This document shows positions 15,325 to 24,446 of a stretch of 64,000 bases of DNA, one piece after another. Origin of the DNA: Mycobacterium gordonae (lineage in GTDB: Bacteria > Actinomycetota > Actinomycetes > Mycobacteriales > Mycobacteriaceae); contig NZ_LKTM01000310.1 in assembly GCF_001417955.2 (NCBI RefSeq), positions 124,001 to 188,000 of the forward strand, given 5' to 3'. Under the pieces are notes generated by a model. The model saw only the letters and a program-made list of their open reading frames with translations. It ran no database searches and had not been told where the DNA came from. The translations under genes were made by a program, and so were the position numbers. Positions within the stretch are counted from its first letter, which is position 1. Every line of letters begins with the position of its first letter.

Positions 15325-16518
15325 ATGCCTTCCCGCTCTTTGCCGTACCCGGTTTTCGATATCGACAACCACATGTACGAGACGACGGAGGCGCTCACCA
15401 AGTACCTGCCGAAGGAGCACCGCGGCAAGGTCGGGTACGTCGAGGTCAACGGGCGTCCCAAACTCGTTGTCAAAGACCACATCAGCCACATGATTCCGAA
15501 CCCGACGTTCGCACGGGTGGCCAGGCCGGGCAGCGCGGAGGACTACTTCCTCGGGAAGAACCCAGAAGGCCTCAACTTCCGCGAATTCATCGGCGAGGCA
15601 ATGGATGTCATACCCGCCTACCAGGCTCCCGCCCCGCGGCTCGAGCTGATGAATGAGCTGGGCCTCGACCAGTGCGTGATGTACCCCACGCTCGCCAGCC
15701 TCATCGAGGAACGCACCACCGACGACGTCGTCCTCACTCACGCGATCATCCACGCACTCAACGAGTGGATGCACGAGCACTGGACCTTCAACTACCACGA
15801 CCGGATCTTCGCGACGCCCGTGATCTGCCTTCCCATGGTGGACGAAGCCATCAGGGAATTCCACTGGGGGCTGGAACACGGCATGAAGACATTTCTCGTC
15901 CGGCCCGCGCCGGTGCCCAGCCGCTTCGGCGGCTCGCGTTCGATGGGGCTGCCCGAGTTCGACCCGTTCTGGGAAGAAGTGGTCAAGGCGGGCATGCCGG
16001 TCACCATGCACGCCTCCGACAGCGGCTACCAGAAGCACCTGATGGAGTGGGAGGGCGGCGACGAATACCTGTCCTTCAAGCCGAGCGCGCTGCGCGAGGT
16101 CGTAATGGGACACCGGGCGATCGAGGACACGCTGGCCGCGATGATCTGCCACGGCGCGCTGTCACGTTTCCCGGATCTGAAGATCTTCTGCGTCGAGAAC
16201 GGAAGCGGCTGGGTGCGCAATCTGCTCGAGCAGCTCAACACCGCCTACAAGATCATGCCCAAAGAATTCGACGAACATCCCGTCGAGGTGTTCAAGCGCA
16301 ACATCTACATCCACCCGTTCCTCGAGGACGACATCAAGGGGATCGTCGACATCATGGGTGAAGACCATGTGATGTTCGGCTCCGATTTCCCGCACCCGGA
16401 GGGCATCGGTGACCCGTTGAGCTTCGTCGATCGACTCGACGGCATATCGGACTCGGCAAAGGCTAAGATCATGGGCGGCAACGCTATCGAGCAGTTGGCG
16501 CTCAAGGTCCCGGCGTGA
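15325..16518 (+). CDS. Amidohydrolase-2 family protein, paralogue 2
   Basis: 397 residues, ATG with an excellent AGGAGGA ribosome site. Motifs: FDIDNHMYET at the N-terminus, MHASDSGY in the middle, FGSDFPHPEG near the C-terminus. It aligns along its length with the protein at 5755 (IPNPT, NPEG, TFNY, VRPAPVP). Its stop overlaps the start of a MaoC-type hydratase (GTGA), tying it to acyl-CoA chemistry. Likely metal-dependent C-C or amide/lactone hydrolysis or decarboxylation; exact substrate unknown. Confidence 0.86.
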   Translation: MPSRSLPYPVFDIDNHMYETTEALTKYLPKEHRGKVGYVEVNGRPKLVVKDHISHMIPNPTFARVARPGSAEDYFLGKNPEGLNFREFIGEAMDVIPAYQAPAPRLELMNELGLDQCVMYPTLASLIEERTTDDVVLTHAIIHALNEWMHEHWTFNYHDRIFATPVICLPMVDEAIREFHWGLEHGMKTFLVRPAPVPSRFGGSRSMGLPEFDPFWEEVVKAGMPVTMHASDSGYQKHLMEWEGGDEYLSFKPSALREVVMGHRAIEDTLAAMICHGALSRFPDLKIFCVENGSGWVRNLLEQLNTAYKIMPKEFDEHPVEVFKRNIYIHPFLEDDIKGIVDIMGEDHVMFGSDFPHPEGIGDPLSFVDRLDGISDSAKAKIMGGNAIEQLALKVPA

Positions 16519-16991
16519 CGGAGACTCCCAGTTCTCCGACGGAGTACGACGGGGTCGCCGGGTTCGAGGCTCACGTGGGCGAGCACCTCGGCTACAGCGA
16601 TTGGCGGGCGGTCACGCAGCAGGAAATCGACCTGTTCGCCGCGGCCACCGGTGACCACCAGTGGATTCATGTCGACGCGGAGCGGGCTGCTCAAGGGCCC
16701 TACGGCAAGACCATCGCACACGGTTATCTGACGTTGTCGCTGGTCCCCATTCTGGTGCAACAGATTTATCGGGTGACCGGCTTGGCGATGCAGGTCAACT
16801 ACGGCAGCGACAGGCTGCGCTTCCCCGCCCCGGTGCCTGTCGACTCCCGGATCAGGGCCGGTGCCGAGCTCCTCAAGGTCGAGCGCAACGACAAGGGTGG
16901 CCGGGCTACGGTACGTGTCACCGTCGAGGTCGAGGGAAGCGATCGGCCGGCGTGTGTCGTCGACACGATTGCCGCGATGGTCGACGCCTGA
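16515..16991 (+). CDS. MaoC-like hotdog dehydratase (R-specific enoyl-CoA hydratase type)
   Basis: 158 residues with a clear hydratase-2 motif: AAATGDHQWIHVD at about 43-55 containing the catalytic Asp and His, followed by GPYGKTIAHGYLTLSL. Reaction expected: reversible hydration of a 2-enoyl-CoA to the (R)-3-hydroxyacyl-CoA. GTG start overlaps the amidohydrolase stop. Unlike the hotdog proteins at 23460 and 25565 it is a complete single-domain enzyme that needs no partner. Convergent with the CoA-transferase fusion. Confidence 0.9.
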   Translation: MTETPSSPTEYDGVAGFEAHVGEHLGYSDWRAVTQQEIDLFAAATGDHQWIHVDAERAAQGPYGKTIAHGYLTLSLVPILVQQIYRVTGLAMQVNYGSDRLRFPAPVPVDSRIRAGAELLKVERNDKGGRATVRVTVEVEGSDRPACVVDTIAAMVDA

Positions 16992-16995
16992 ACGG

Positions 16996-19365
16996 CTACG
17001 CGTTCAGCACACGTTCCCCGATGACCTGCCGTTCACACAGCTCCGCGATCTGCGCATCGTCGAGCCCAAGCGCTCCAAGGACTTCGGAGTTGTGCCGCCC
17101 CAGAGTCGGCGCCGCCGAACGGTGTTGGTGGGTCGGACCCGGCGACATACGAAACGGCCATCCCGGGAACCGATGCCGCCCGGTGATCGGATGGTCCAGA
17201 TCCTGGTAGAAACCCCGCGCCTCGAGCTGCTCGACGTCATACATCCGGTCGGCCGTCAGCAGTTGCTCGGCGGGTACGCCACGCGCTGCCAGGCTTGCCA
17301 CCACCTCGTCGGCGGCTCGTCCGCTCGTCCATTTCGCCAGTATGTCGTCGAAATCGTCGTGGTTCTCCCGGCGTGTCTCGACGGTCGCAAATCTCGGGTC
17401 GTCACGCAGGTCGTCCCGGCCGACTGTGGCCGCTACGGCGTGCCAGTCGGCGTCATCACGCACCGAAATCGCGACCCATTTGTCAGGGGTGCCGGTCGGG
17501 TAGACGCCCTGGGCGTAGTGGCGGTGGCGGTTTCCCTCGCGCGGCCGCACCGTTCCCGTCAGTGAGTACTCGATGACGGGTTCGGCGGTCACCACCGCAC
17601 CGACCTCGATCTGCGCGACCTCGATGAGCTGACCCTCACCGGTGGACCGCCTGTGCTCAAGGGCAGCAAGCAAAGCGATACATGCATGGACGCCTGCGAT
17701 GGGGTCGGCAGGCCCCTGCAGATTGCACGGTGGGCCATCCGGATAACCCGTCGCTGCCGACATCCCGGACACCTGCTCGATGTTGAGCGCCCACCCGACG
17801 TAGTCGCGCCACGGTCCCTCCAAGCCAAACCCGGGCATCCGCACCATGATTACGCTGGGATTGACTTTCATGAGAGTGTCGTAGTCCAGGCCGAACTGCT
17901 CGACCACCCGCGGCGAGAAGTTCTCCACCACCACGTCCGCTTGCGCGGCCAACCGCAGGGCGAGCTCGCGACCGGCGTCGGAGGTGAGATCCAGCGTGAT
18001 GTCGCGCTTATTGAGATTGGTACCCTGCCAGAGCGGTCCACGCTCGTACCAGTCGTCACCCTCACGCAGCAACGAACCCGAGTACCGATGACCGTCGGGA
18101 CGCTGAATAGATTCGACCTTGACCACGTCAGCCCCGAAAGCACCGAGGTAGCAGGTCAGGTATGCGCCCGCCCAAAACGTGCTCAGGTCAAACACCTTCA
18201 GCCCGGCGAAAGGTAGTGATGCGTCGGGTACGTCCGTCCGCCGTCGGGGTGCACCCCGTTCGGCCCACCCGGCCGGTGCATCCGCATGCGGGGCGGGTGC
18301 AGGCAGTGGCGCCGGGACTGGTGTCTTCGAGAATCGGAACGGCGCACCGGGTCTGACGAATCGTGCTTCGTCAGCGACGGACTCGACGAAAAACCCGCGT
18401 TCGGCATACTGCGGGCAACTCTGGATGGTGTCGGCCTGGGAGATCGGGGCCGCTGGGATCCGCATGGCCTGGCTCAGTTCGACAAGGTCGGCCACCATCA
18501 TGGAGTCGAGGAACGGCTGGACCTTGGCGAAGAACTCATCGCGCTCGGGACCGCCGAGCATGATTGCGAGTTGGTGTTCGCCGAACTCGGGCAACCCGAC
18601 CATGGCGCACACGTCCAGCCAGTGTTGCCCGGTCAGACAGTTGATCCCTATCCACCCATCGGCGGCACGCACAATGCCCAGCATGGGAGCCGCTTTGGAA
18701 TTGGTTGGCAAACCAATGCTTTTCAGGCGCGCGGCCATCAGCATGGGATACGGCAGGGTTGCGAGTAGCGACTCGAATATCGAGACGTCCACCTCCACCG
18801 GTCGGTTCACTTGGGCCATCGAGATCCGCAGCGCCGTCAGCGCGCCGAGGGCCGCGTATCCTCCCGCGATGTACTCCGGGATTCGTGCGCCGGCCTGCAC
18901 CGGGGCCCGGCCAGGCTCACGCACGTTGACCCAGCCCGCTGCCGCCTGCAGAGTCAGCGGCGTCGAGGCCCGACCGCACAGCGACCCTTGCTGGCCGTAG
19001 TTCGAGATACGAACCACGACAAGGTCCTTATTCACCCGCTCGAGGGTCTCGGTATCAAGCCCCCATTCGCGGCGCTGCGGCGCGCCCGCCGCCAGGTCCT
19101 CGACGAGCATGTCGGCCCCGGCGATCATGTCACGGAGTGCCGCAACATTGTCTTTCGCCGCGAGATCGATTGTGCTGCCAGATTTTCCGGCATTAAGGTA
19201 TTCGAACAGTCCACCGCCGGTTCCCCAGCGGCGCAGCGGGTCACCTGATGGGGGCTCGATCTTGCATACCTCCGCGCCCAGGTCGACGAGCAGCTTCGTG
19301 CAGTAGGGACCCGCGATCTCGGATGCCAGCTCGACAACGCGCACACCCGACAGCGGTCCATTCAC
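16996..19365 (-). CDS. Two-domain CaiB/BaiF (family III) CoA-transferase fusion
   Basis: 789 residues from GTG 19365, which overlaps the stop of the aldehyde dehydrogenase. Two complete family III domains: residues about 1-347 and 385-789, joined by a Pro/Ala-rich linker (about 349-364). In formyl-CoA transferase the catalytic Asp sits in a GDSNTG-type motif. Domain 2 keeps it (ADPIAG, Asp554); domain 1 has Glu164 instead (PEYIAG). Family III enzymes form interlocked dimers, so the fusion may be an intramolecular pseudo-dimer with one catalytic half. Role: moving CoA between carboxylic acids, saving ATP in substrate activation. Confidence 0.88.
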   Translation of the reverse strand: MNGPLSGVRVVELASEIAGPYCTKLLVDLGAEVCKIEPPSGDPLRRWGTGGGLFEYLNAGKSGSTIDLAAKDNVAALRDMIAGADMLVEDLAAGAPQRREWGLDTETLERVNKDLVVVRISNYGQQGSLCGRASTPLTLQAAAGWVNVREPGRAPVQAGARIPEYIAGGYAALGALTALRISMAQVNRPVEVDVSIFESLLATLPYPMLMAARLKSIGLPTNSKAAPMLGIVRAADGWIGINCLTGQHWLDVCAMVGLPEFGEHQLAIMLGGPERDEFFAKVQPFLDSMMVADLVELSQAMRIPAAPISQADTIQSCPQYAERGFFVESVADEARFVRPGAPFRFSKTPVPAPLPAPAPHADAPAGWAERGAPRRRTDVPDASLPFAGLKVFDLSTFWAGAYLTCYLGAFGADVVKVESIQRPDGHRYSGSLLREGDDWYERGPLWQGTNLNKRDITLDLTSDAGRELALRLAAQADVVVENFSPRVVEQFGLDYDTLMKVNPSVIMVRMPGFGLEGPWRDYVGWALNIEQVSGMSAATGYPDGPPCNLQGPADPIAGVHACIALLAALEHRRSTGEGQLIEVAQIEVGAVVTAEPVIEYSLTGTVRPREGNRHRHYAQGVYPTGTPDKWVAISVRDDADWHAVAATVGRDDLRDDPRFATVETRRENHDDFDDILAKWTSGRAADEVVASLAARGVPAEQLLTADRMYDVEQLEARGFYQDLDHPITGRHRFPGWPFRMSPGPTHQHRSAAPTLGRHNSEVLGALGLDDAQIAELCERQVIGERVLNA

Positions 19366-20822
19366 GCGGGTACCCCGATCGCCTTGGGCTCCATGTACGC
19401 TCGCAGACCCATCACACCGCCTTCCCGACCGATGCCGCTCTGCTTGAAGCCCCCGAACGGCGCGTCTCCGGGAATAGTGCCGTTGATCGACACCTGTCCG
19501 GTCCTGATCCGGCGTGCGATGGCCACCGCGCGTTCGACATCGCTCCCCCACACCGCGCCTCCGAGCCCGTAGGCCGAGTTGTTGGCGATGGTTACGGCGT
19601 CGTCGTCGTCGTGGTAGCGCAGCACTGTCAGCACCGGACCGAACACCTCCTCCTGCGCGATGTGGGAATCCGCCGAGGCATCGGTGAGGATCGTCGGCTC
19701 GAAGTAGAACCCGCGGCTGAGATCCTTCGGGCGGGCTCCCCCTGCCACCACGGTCGCGCCATCGGCTTCGGCGCGCTTGACGAATCCCTCGACGCGGTCG
19801 AGGTGTTCGCGGGTGATCAACGGCCCCATGGTGACACCGGTATCTACCGGATCACCGATCACAACGTCACGGGCCAGCTCGGCGAGCCGGTCCACCACCT
19901 CGTCGTGAATCGCATCGGGCACCAGCAGCCTGCTGTTGAGGATGCATGCCTAACCGGCATGCATCGTGCAACCCTCAAACAGCAGTCGTTCCAACAAGTC
20001 GTCGCTGACGTCGAAGTCAGGGAGCAGCACGGTCGCCGACTTGCCCCCGCATTCCAGCAGGACGCGCTTCATCGTGGTCGCCGCGCCCGCCATCACGTCC
20101 CGTCCGACCGCCGAGCTGCCGGTGAAGCTGACCATGTCGACGCGGGGATCCAACGTCAGGCTTCGGCTGGCGTCGATGCTGGTCGGGGTGACCACGTTGA
20201 CAACGCCGTCCGGGATGTCGGTGTGCTCGTCGATTATTCGCGCCAACACCAGCCCGGCCAGCGGCGTAAGCGGGGATGGCTTGAGTACCAGGGTATTCCC
20301 CGCCGCCAGCGCCGCACCCAGCTTCATGACGTTGAGGGTGTGCGGGAAGTTCCAGGGCGTCATGGCAGCCACCACTCCGAGGGGCTCGTAGCGCAGCAGC
20401 GTGGTGCCTGCGGCACCCCAGGCGTCCATCGGCGCCTCGGCGGGCTCCGTGGCGAGTTCGGCGGCGTGGCCGACCATGAACGCCGGGCCTTCCACGTGAA
20501 TCAACCGTTCGTTTGCCGTACAACCCCACTCGGCCTGCGCAAGCGCATAGATCTCCTCGCCCTTCGCCAGCAACGCATCGCTGAGCTGCCGCAGACAACG
20601 GGCGCGTTCCGCGGGCTCGGCCCGGGGCCACGGACCGGTATCGAAAGCGGCTCGCGCCGCGCAAACCGCCTGCCGCACCTGCGCAACACTCGCGTCGGGC
20701 GCCGTCCCGATCACCGTCTCGGTGGCGGGGTTGACGACGTCGTATCGGCCGCTGTCGGGGTCGATCCATTTGCCGCCGATATAGAGCCCGTGAGCTTCCA
20801 AGCGGATGCCCGATCCGGCCAT
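19362..20822 (-). pseudogene. NAD-dependent aldehyde dehydrogenase interrupted by an in-frame amber codon
   Basis: The reading frame from ATG 20822 (or GTG 20825) to 19362 is a full-length class 3-like ALDH of about 486 codons: TPWNFP, LKPSPLTP, FTGSSAVGR, LECGGKS, then after the stop ACILNSRLLVP, EVFGPVL and the normal C-terminus. Codon 291 is TAG (19950-19952 on the other strand) where ALDHs have Gln of the GQAC motif, just two codons before the nucleophile Cys. A single CAG to TAG change explains it; no frameshift is present. It is either a recent pseudogene, a sequencing error or readthrough. First gene of an operon with the CoA-transferase fusion. Confidence 0.88.
19941..19965. repeat. 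Perfect hairpin with 10-bp arms around the amber codon
   Basis: GATGCATGCC, loop TAACC, GGCATGCATC on the plus strand. The base changed in the ALDH amber codon (complement of 19952) lies in the 5-base loop. The palindrome is produced by the codons for the active-site region, so it is probably a coincidence of coding sequence rather than a separate element, but the loop position is a plausible spot for cytosine deamination. Confidence 0.6.
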
Positions 20823-20999
20823 CACCCCCCGCTTTCTTGATCGCCCAGTCTCGTGACCAAAGCCAATCGACGCCGAGAACTTACATATCCAGACCGTGTG
20901 TACACCGGCGAAGCTTCCGCGTCAACGTGGAGAGGAATCCACTTTTTTGGGGACTTCTTTGGCGATTGACAGTGGACTTACGTCTCCGGTAGACACAAT

Positions 21000-21015
21000 G
21001 AGAACGGACATTCTT
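21000..21015. promoter_or_regulatory. Motif A operator candidate (GAGAAC-GGAC-ATTCTT)
   Basis: 6-4-6 inverted repeat in the 237-bp divergent gap between the ALDH/CoA-transferase operon (leftward) and the P450-to-TetR operon (rightward, start 21060). The rest of the gap is a moderately AT-rich promoter region with no gene. Confidence 0.58.
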
Positions 21016-21059
21016 AGCTTATCTGTCCGACCAAGGCTCTGCCTCAAGGAAGGCCCGCG

Positions 21060-22253
21060 GTGCCCACCACATCAGTCCCCCTGCACTCCCCAGATTTCTA
21101 CGCAGGCGACCCCTACCCCGCCTATCGGGAGCTGCGAAATACGACGCCGGTGGTGTGGAACGATGTCACGAATTTCTGGGCGCTGCTCAAGTACGAGGAT
21201 GTTCGTTACGTTTCGGGGCACCCGCTGATTTTCTCGTCGACGAAGGGCATCACCATCCCGGATCCCGCGCAGCCCGAACCTGTGCAGGAAGGGAACCTGA
21301 TCTTCACCGATCCGCCGCGTCACCGTCAGCTTCGCAAGCTCATCAACTCCGGTTTCACCCGCCGCCAGGTGCAATTGCTGGAGCCCAAGGTGCGCGAGAT
21401 CGTCAATGGCATCGTCGACGGCATAGACGCTTCGCGGGACTACGACTTCGCGGAGGAGATCGCCGCTCCGCTACCGACGCGGTTGATCGCCGAGATGCTC
21501 GGCGCCCCGCCCGAAGACTGGGAACAGTTCCGCGCCTGGTCGGACGCTGCTGTAGGCACCGCCGACCCGGATGTCGAACTGGATTCCATGGTCGCGCTCG
21601 GTGAGCTCTACGAGTACTTCATGAAACTCATCACCGCACGACGCTCCACAGCTGCCGGCGGCCAGGACGACCTGCTGAGTATTCTGGCCGCGGCCGAGGT
21701 TGACGGCGAGCAACTCACCGACGCGGACCTGCTGAACTTCTCGTTCCTGTTGTTGGTGGCCGGCAACGAAACCACCCGCAATCTCATCGCTTTGGGCACC
21801 CTGGCATTGATCGACCATCCCGACCAGTTCGCGCTGCTGCGTTCGGACCCTTCGCTTCTGCCGTGCGCGGTGGAAGAGATGCTGCGATTCACCAGCCCGG
21901 TCACCCACATGGCTCGCCGCGCCACCCAGGACGTCGAGATCCGTGGTCAGCTGATCAGGGCCGGTGACACCGTGGTCATGCTCTACGGTGCGGCCAACCG
22001 CGACGAGGAAATTTTCGGGCCCAGCTGCGAAGAGTTCGACATAACCCGTAATCCCAATCCGCATATCGCATTCGGTGCGGGAGAACACGCATGTCTTGGA
22101 GCGCAACTGGCCCGCCTCGAGGCCAGGGTGATGTTCGAGGTGTTGTTGGGCGCCTATCCGACACTGGAACTCACCGGCGATGTGTCACGGCTTCGCGCCA
22201 CCATGGTGCCCGGCGTGAAGCGCATGCCAATTCGACTGGGAGCGGGCAGCTGA
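21060..22253 (+). CDS. Cytochrome P450, CYP125/CYP142-like position in an igr-like operon
   Basis: 397 residues, GTG start. P450 hallmarks: I-helix AGNETT at about 234-239, ExxR at 273-276, and the haem loop FGAGEHACLGAQ with Cys345 as iron ligand. It heads an operon whose order parallels M. tuberculosis cyp125-fadE28-fadE29-chsH2-chsH1-ltp2. In that pathway the P450 oxidises the terminal side-chain methyl to a carboxylic acid; the same role is proposed here for a different substrate. Stop and next ATG overlap (TGATG). Confidence 0.9.
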   Translation: MPTTSVPLHSPDFYAGDPYPAYRELRNTTPVVWNDVTNFWALLKYEDVRYVSGHPLIFSSTKGITIPDPAQPEPVQEGNLIFTDPPRHRQLRKLINSGFTRRQVQLLEPKVREIVNGIVDGIDASRDYDFAEEIAAPLPTRLIAEMLGAPPEDWEQFRAWSDAAVGTADPDVELDSMVALGELYEYFMKLITARRSTAAGGQDDLLSILAAAEVDGEQLTDADLLNFSFLLLVAGNETTRNLIALGTLALIDHPDQFALLRSDPSLLPCAVEEMLRFTSPVTHMARRATQDVEIRGQLIRAGDTVVMLYGAANRDEEIFGPSCEEFDITRNPNPHIAFGAGEHACLGAQLARLEARVMFEVLLGAYPTLELTGDVSRLRATMVPGVKRMPIRLGAGS

Positions 22254-23455
22254 TGGATTTCGACTACACAGCCGAACAGGAACAACTACGGAAGGACTAC
22301 CGAACCCGCCTCGAAGCGGTGATGACGCCCGAACGCCGTGCTGCGGTGGCCGGAGTCATGGAGGGCGGCGCCGCCGTGAGCGAGTGCAGGCGCGCCCTCG
22401 GCGACGCCGGTCTGCTCGGTGTCGCCTGGCCGGTCGAATACGGCGGCAGTGGACTGACCGCGCTGGAGCAGTACATATTTTCGGAGGAAGCGCGGCGCGT
22501 CAGCGCGCCGTTGCCGATGATCACGCTCAATACGGTTGGGCCCACACTCATCCAATACGGCACCGAGGCTCAGAAGGCCGAATTCCTGCCGGCGATTCTG
22601 AAAGGCACCGTCGAGTTCGCGATCGGCTATTCCGAGCCGGGCGCGGGCAGCGATCTCGCCTCCCTGCGGACCACCGCCACGCGAGACGGCGACCACTTCG
22701 TCATCAACGGCTCCAAGATGTTCACCAGCGGCGCCGAATTCGCCGACTACATCTGGCTGGCGGCGCGCACCGATCCGACCGTCAAGAAGCACAAAGGAAT
22801 CACACTGTTCATCGTGCCCACCGACGCGCCGGGATTCTCCTGGAAGCCGCTGCACACCATGCCGGGCGTTTCCACGTACTACACCTTCTACGATGATGTG
22901 CGGGTTCCCGAGAGCGCCATCGTGCTCGGCGAGAACCAGGGTTGGACGCTGGTGACCAACCAGCTCAACCTGGAACGCGCCGCCCTGGGCAATCTCGGTG
23001 CCCTGGAGCCGCTTTTCCGGAAGACGCTTAACTGGGCGTCGACGACGCCGCTCGACGACGGCATGGTCATCGACCAGCCCTGGGTGCAGCAGGCCCTGGC
23101 CCGGGTGGAAGCACAGGTCGCCGCCTACCGACTGCTGAACCTACGTGTGAACGCCACGATGAGCTCGGGCGCCCTAGGAATGGGAGAAGCCTCCGCGGCA
23201 AAGGTTTTCGGCACCGAGCTGACCCAACAGGTGGCGCGCGAACTGCTCGAGGTCGTGGGCCAGGCCGGGGTGCGCAAGGGCTCGGCGGCACCGCTCAAGG
23301 GAGAACTGGAGAGTGCCTATCGATTGGCGGTCATCAACACATTCGGCGGCGGAGCCAACGAGCTCCAACGCGACATCATCGCCATGGCTGGTCTCAGGAT
23401 GCCCCGCGCACCCCGGGACATGCGGGCCGGCGCATCGGAGAAAGGGAGCTCCTAA
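22253..23455 (+). CDS. Acyl-CoA dehydrogenase, intact subunit (ChsE2/FadE29-like)
   Basis: 400 residues from ATG 22253, one base overlapping the P450 stop. MDFDYTAEQEQLR at the start, the complete flavin motif YSEPGAGSDLASLRTTA near 124-140, NGSKMFTSG, and near the end FGGGANELQRDIIAMAGLRMPR. Together with the degenerate dehydrogenase at 24447 it mirrors the FadE28-FadE29 heterotetramer that desaturates the 3-carbon steroid side chain. Proposed reaction: alpha,beta-dehydrogenation of a short branched acyl-CoA attached to a ring. Confidence 0.88.
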   Translation: MDFDYTAEQEQLRKDYRTRLEAVMTPERRAAVAGVMEGGAAVSECRRALGDAGLLGVAWPVEYGGSGLTALEQYIFSEEARRVSAPLPMITLNTVGPTLIQYGTEAQKAEFLPAILKGTVEFAIGYSEPGAGSDLASLRTTATRDGDHFVINGSKMFTSGAEFADYIWLAARTDPTVKKHKGITLFIVPTDAPGFSWKPLHTMPGVSTYYTFYDDVRVPESAIVLGENQGWTLVTNQLNLERAALGNLGALEPLFRKTLNWASTTPLDDGMVIDQPWVQQALARVEAQVAAYRLLNLRVNATMSSGALGMGEASAAKVFGTELTQQVARELLEVVGQAGVRKGSAAPLKGELESAYRLAVINTFGGGANELQRDIIAMAGLRMPRAPRDMRAGASEKGSS

Positions 23456-23459
23456 GCCA

Positions 23460-24014
23460 GTGACCGACACAACCAAGAACGAAGCCGAACTGCGCGAACG
23501 CCTAGACGCACTCGTCGGCCAACCCATCAGTTCCGGACAACCTGTCAAGGCGCCAGATCCGGTGAATGCGGCCATGATCCGACACTGGGCTTACGCGTTG
23601 GACGACATGAACCCGGCGTACCTGGATCCAGAATTCGCTGCCGCCTCCCGCTACGGCGGCATCGTCTCATCGCCCGTGATGCTGCAGTCATGGACGATGG
23701 CGCCGCCCAAACTGGCCGGCATCCGCGAACGCGGCGGCGTGCCGATCGTGTTGAAAGAGAACCCGCTGCAGTTTCTCACCGACGCCGGATACACCGGCAC
23801 CGTCGCCACCAACTCGGAATTCGAGCTGGAGCGGTACCCACGAGTGGGTGACGAGATTACCGCGGAAACCGTATTCGAGACGATTTCAGATGAGAAGAAG
23901 ACGGCAATGGGCAACGGCTATTTCGTCACCTGGATCACCACCTACCGCGATCAGAACGGTGAAGTGATCGGACGACAGCGATTCCGCACCCTCCGATTCA
24001 AGACAGGACGCTGA
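23460..24014 (+). CDS. MaoC-like hotdog protein (N-terminal half of a split ChsH2)
   Basis: 184 residues from GTG 23460. The FAS1-type N-terminal hotdog domain is shown by YALDDMNPAYLD and SRYGGIVSSPVML (about 43-75). The classical catalytic Asp-His pair of hydratase 2 is not evident, as expected for the ChsH2 subunit whose partner carries the active site. In M. tuberculosis ChsH2 this domain is fused to a DUF35 domain in one ~311-aa protein; here the DUF35 part is the next gene, overlapping by one base (TGATG). Likely partner: the product of 25565. Confidence 0.85.
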   Translation: MTDTTKNEAELRERLDALVGQPISSGQPVKAPDPVNAAMIRHWAYALDDMNPAYLDPEFAAASRYGGIVSSPVMLQSWTMAPPKLAGIRERGGVPIVLKENPLQFLTDAGYTGTVATNSEFELERYPRVGDEITAETVFETISDEKKTAMGNGYFVTWITTYRDQNGEVIGRQRFRTLRFKTGR

Positions 24015-24427
24015 TGGCCAGCAGACTAGCCCCGTCAATCAGTCCGGACACTGAGTTCTTCTGGTCGGGCCTCAAGGACCACAAGCTGCTGATCCAACGG
24101 TGCAGTGACTGCCAGACATTGCGCGTGCCGCCGCGGCCGATGTGCGGAAACTGCCAGTCGCTCAAGTGGGAGTCCATCGAATCGAGCGGCCGCGGAACGG
24201 TTTACAGCTTCGTGATGCCGCAGTATCCGCCGTTGCCGTTCCTGCAGTACCCCTATGTGGTAGCGCTGATCGAGCTCGACGAGGGGGTCCGGATCGTGTC
24301 GAACTTGTGCGACATCGAGCCCGCCGCCATCGAGGTCGGCCTACCCGTCGAAGTCTTCTTCGAAAAGTTCGAGGCACTCCCCAGCGGCGACGAGCTGGTA
24401 CTGCACCAGTTCCGGCCGGCGTGCTGA
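24014..24427 (+). CDS. DUF35 zinc-ribbon/OB-fold protein (C-terminal half of a split ChsH2)
   Basis: 137 residues. Rubredoxin-like zinc ribbon with Cys30, Cys33, Cys44 and Cys47 (CSDC and CGNC), followed by the OB-fold acyl-CoA-associated part (GRGTVYSFVM, YVVALIELDEGVRIVSNL, VEVFFEK). DUF35 proteins bind thiolase-fold partners; in steroid degradation the DUF35 part of ChsH2 is needed for Ltp2 aldolase activity. Here it presumably docks onto the Ltp2-like protein at 26014. Being a separate gene, it could also serve another thiolase-fold enzyme elsewhere. Confidence 0.9.
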   Translation: MASRLAPSISPDTEFFWSGLKDHKLLIQRCSDCQTLRVPPRPMCGNCQSLKWESIESSGRGTVYSFVMPQYPPLPFLQYPYVVALIELDEGVRIVSNLCDIEPAAIEVGLPVEVFFEKFEALPSGDELVLHQFRPAC

Positions 24428-24446
24428 CAGCGAGGTACACGCAGAG

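Noticed and set aside
19922-19960. Interpreting the ALDH as frameshifted or as two separate genes
   Set aside because: Both halves are in the same frame; a single TAG codon separates them, so it is a nonsense change.
19248-20840. 530-codon open frame on the plus strand opposite the ALDH and CoA-transferase genes
   Set aside because: Its translation is Arg/His-rich shadow sequence; the minus strand encodes recognisable ALDH and CaiB motifs.
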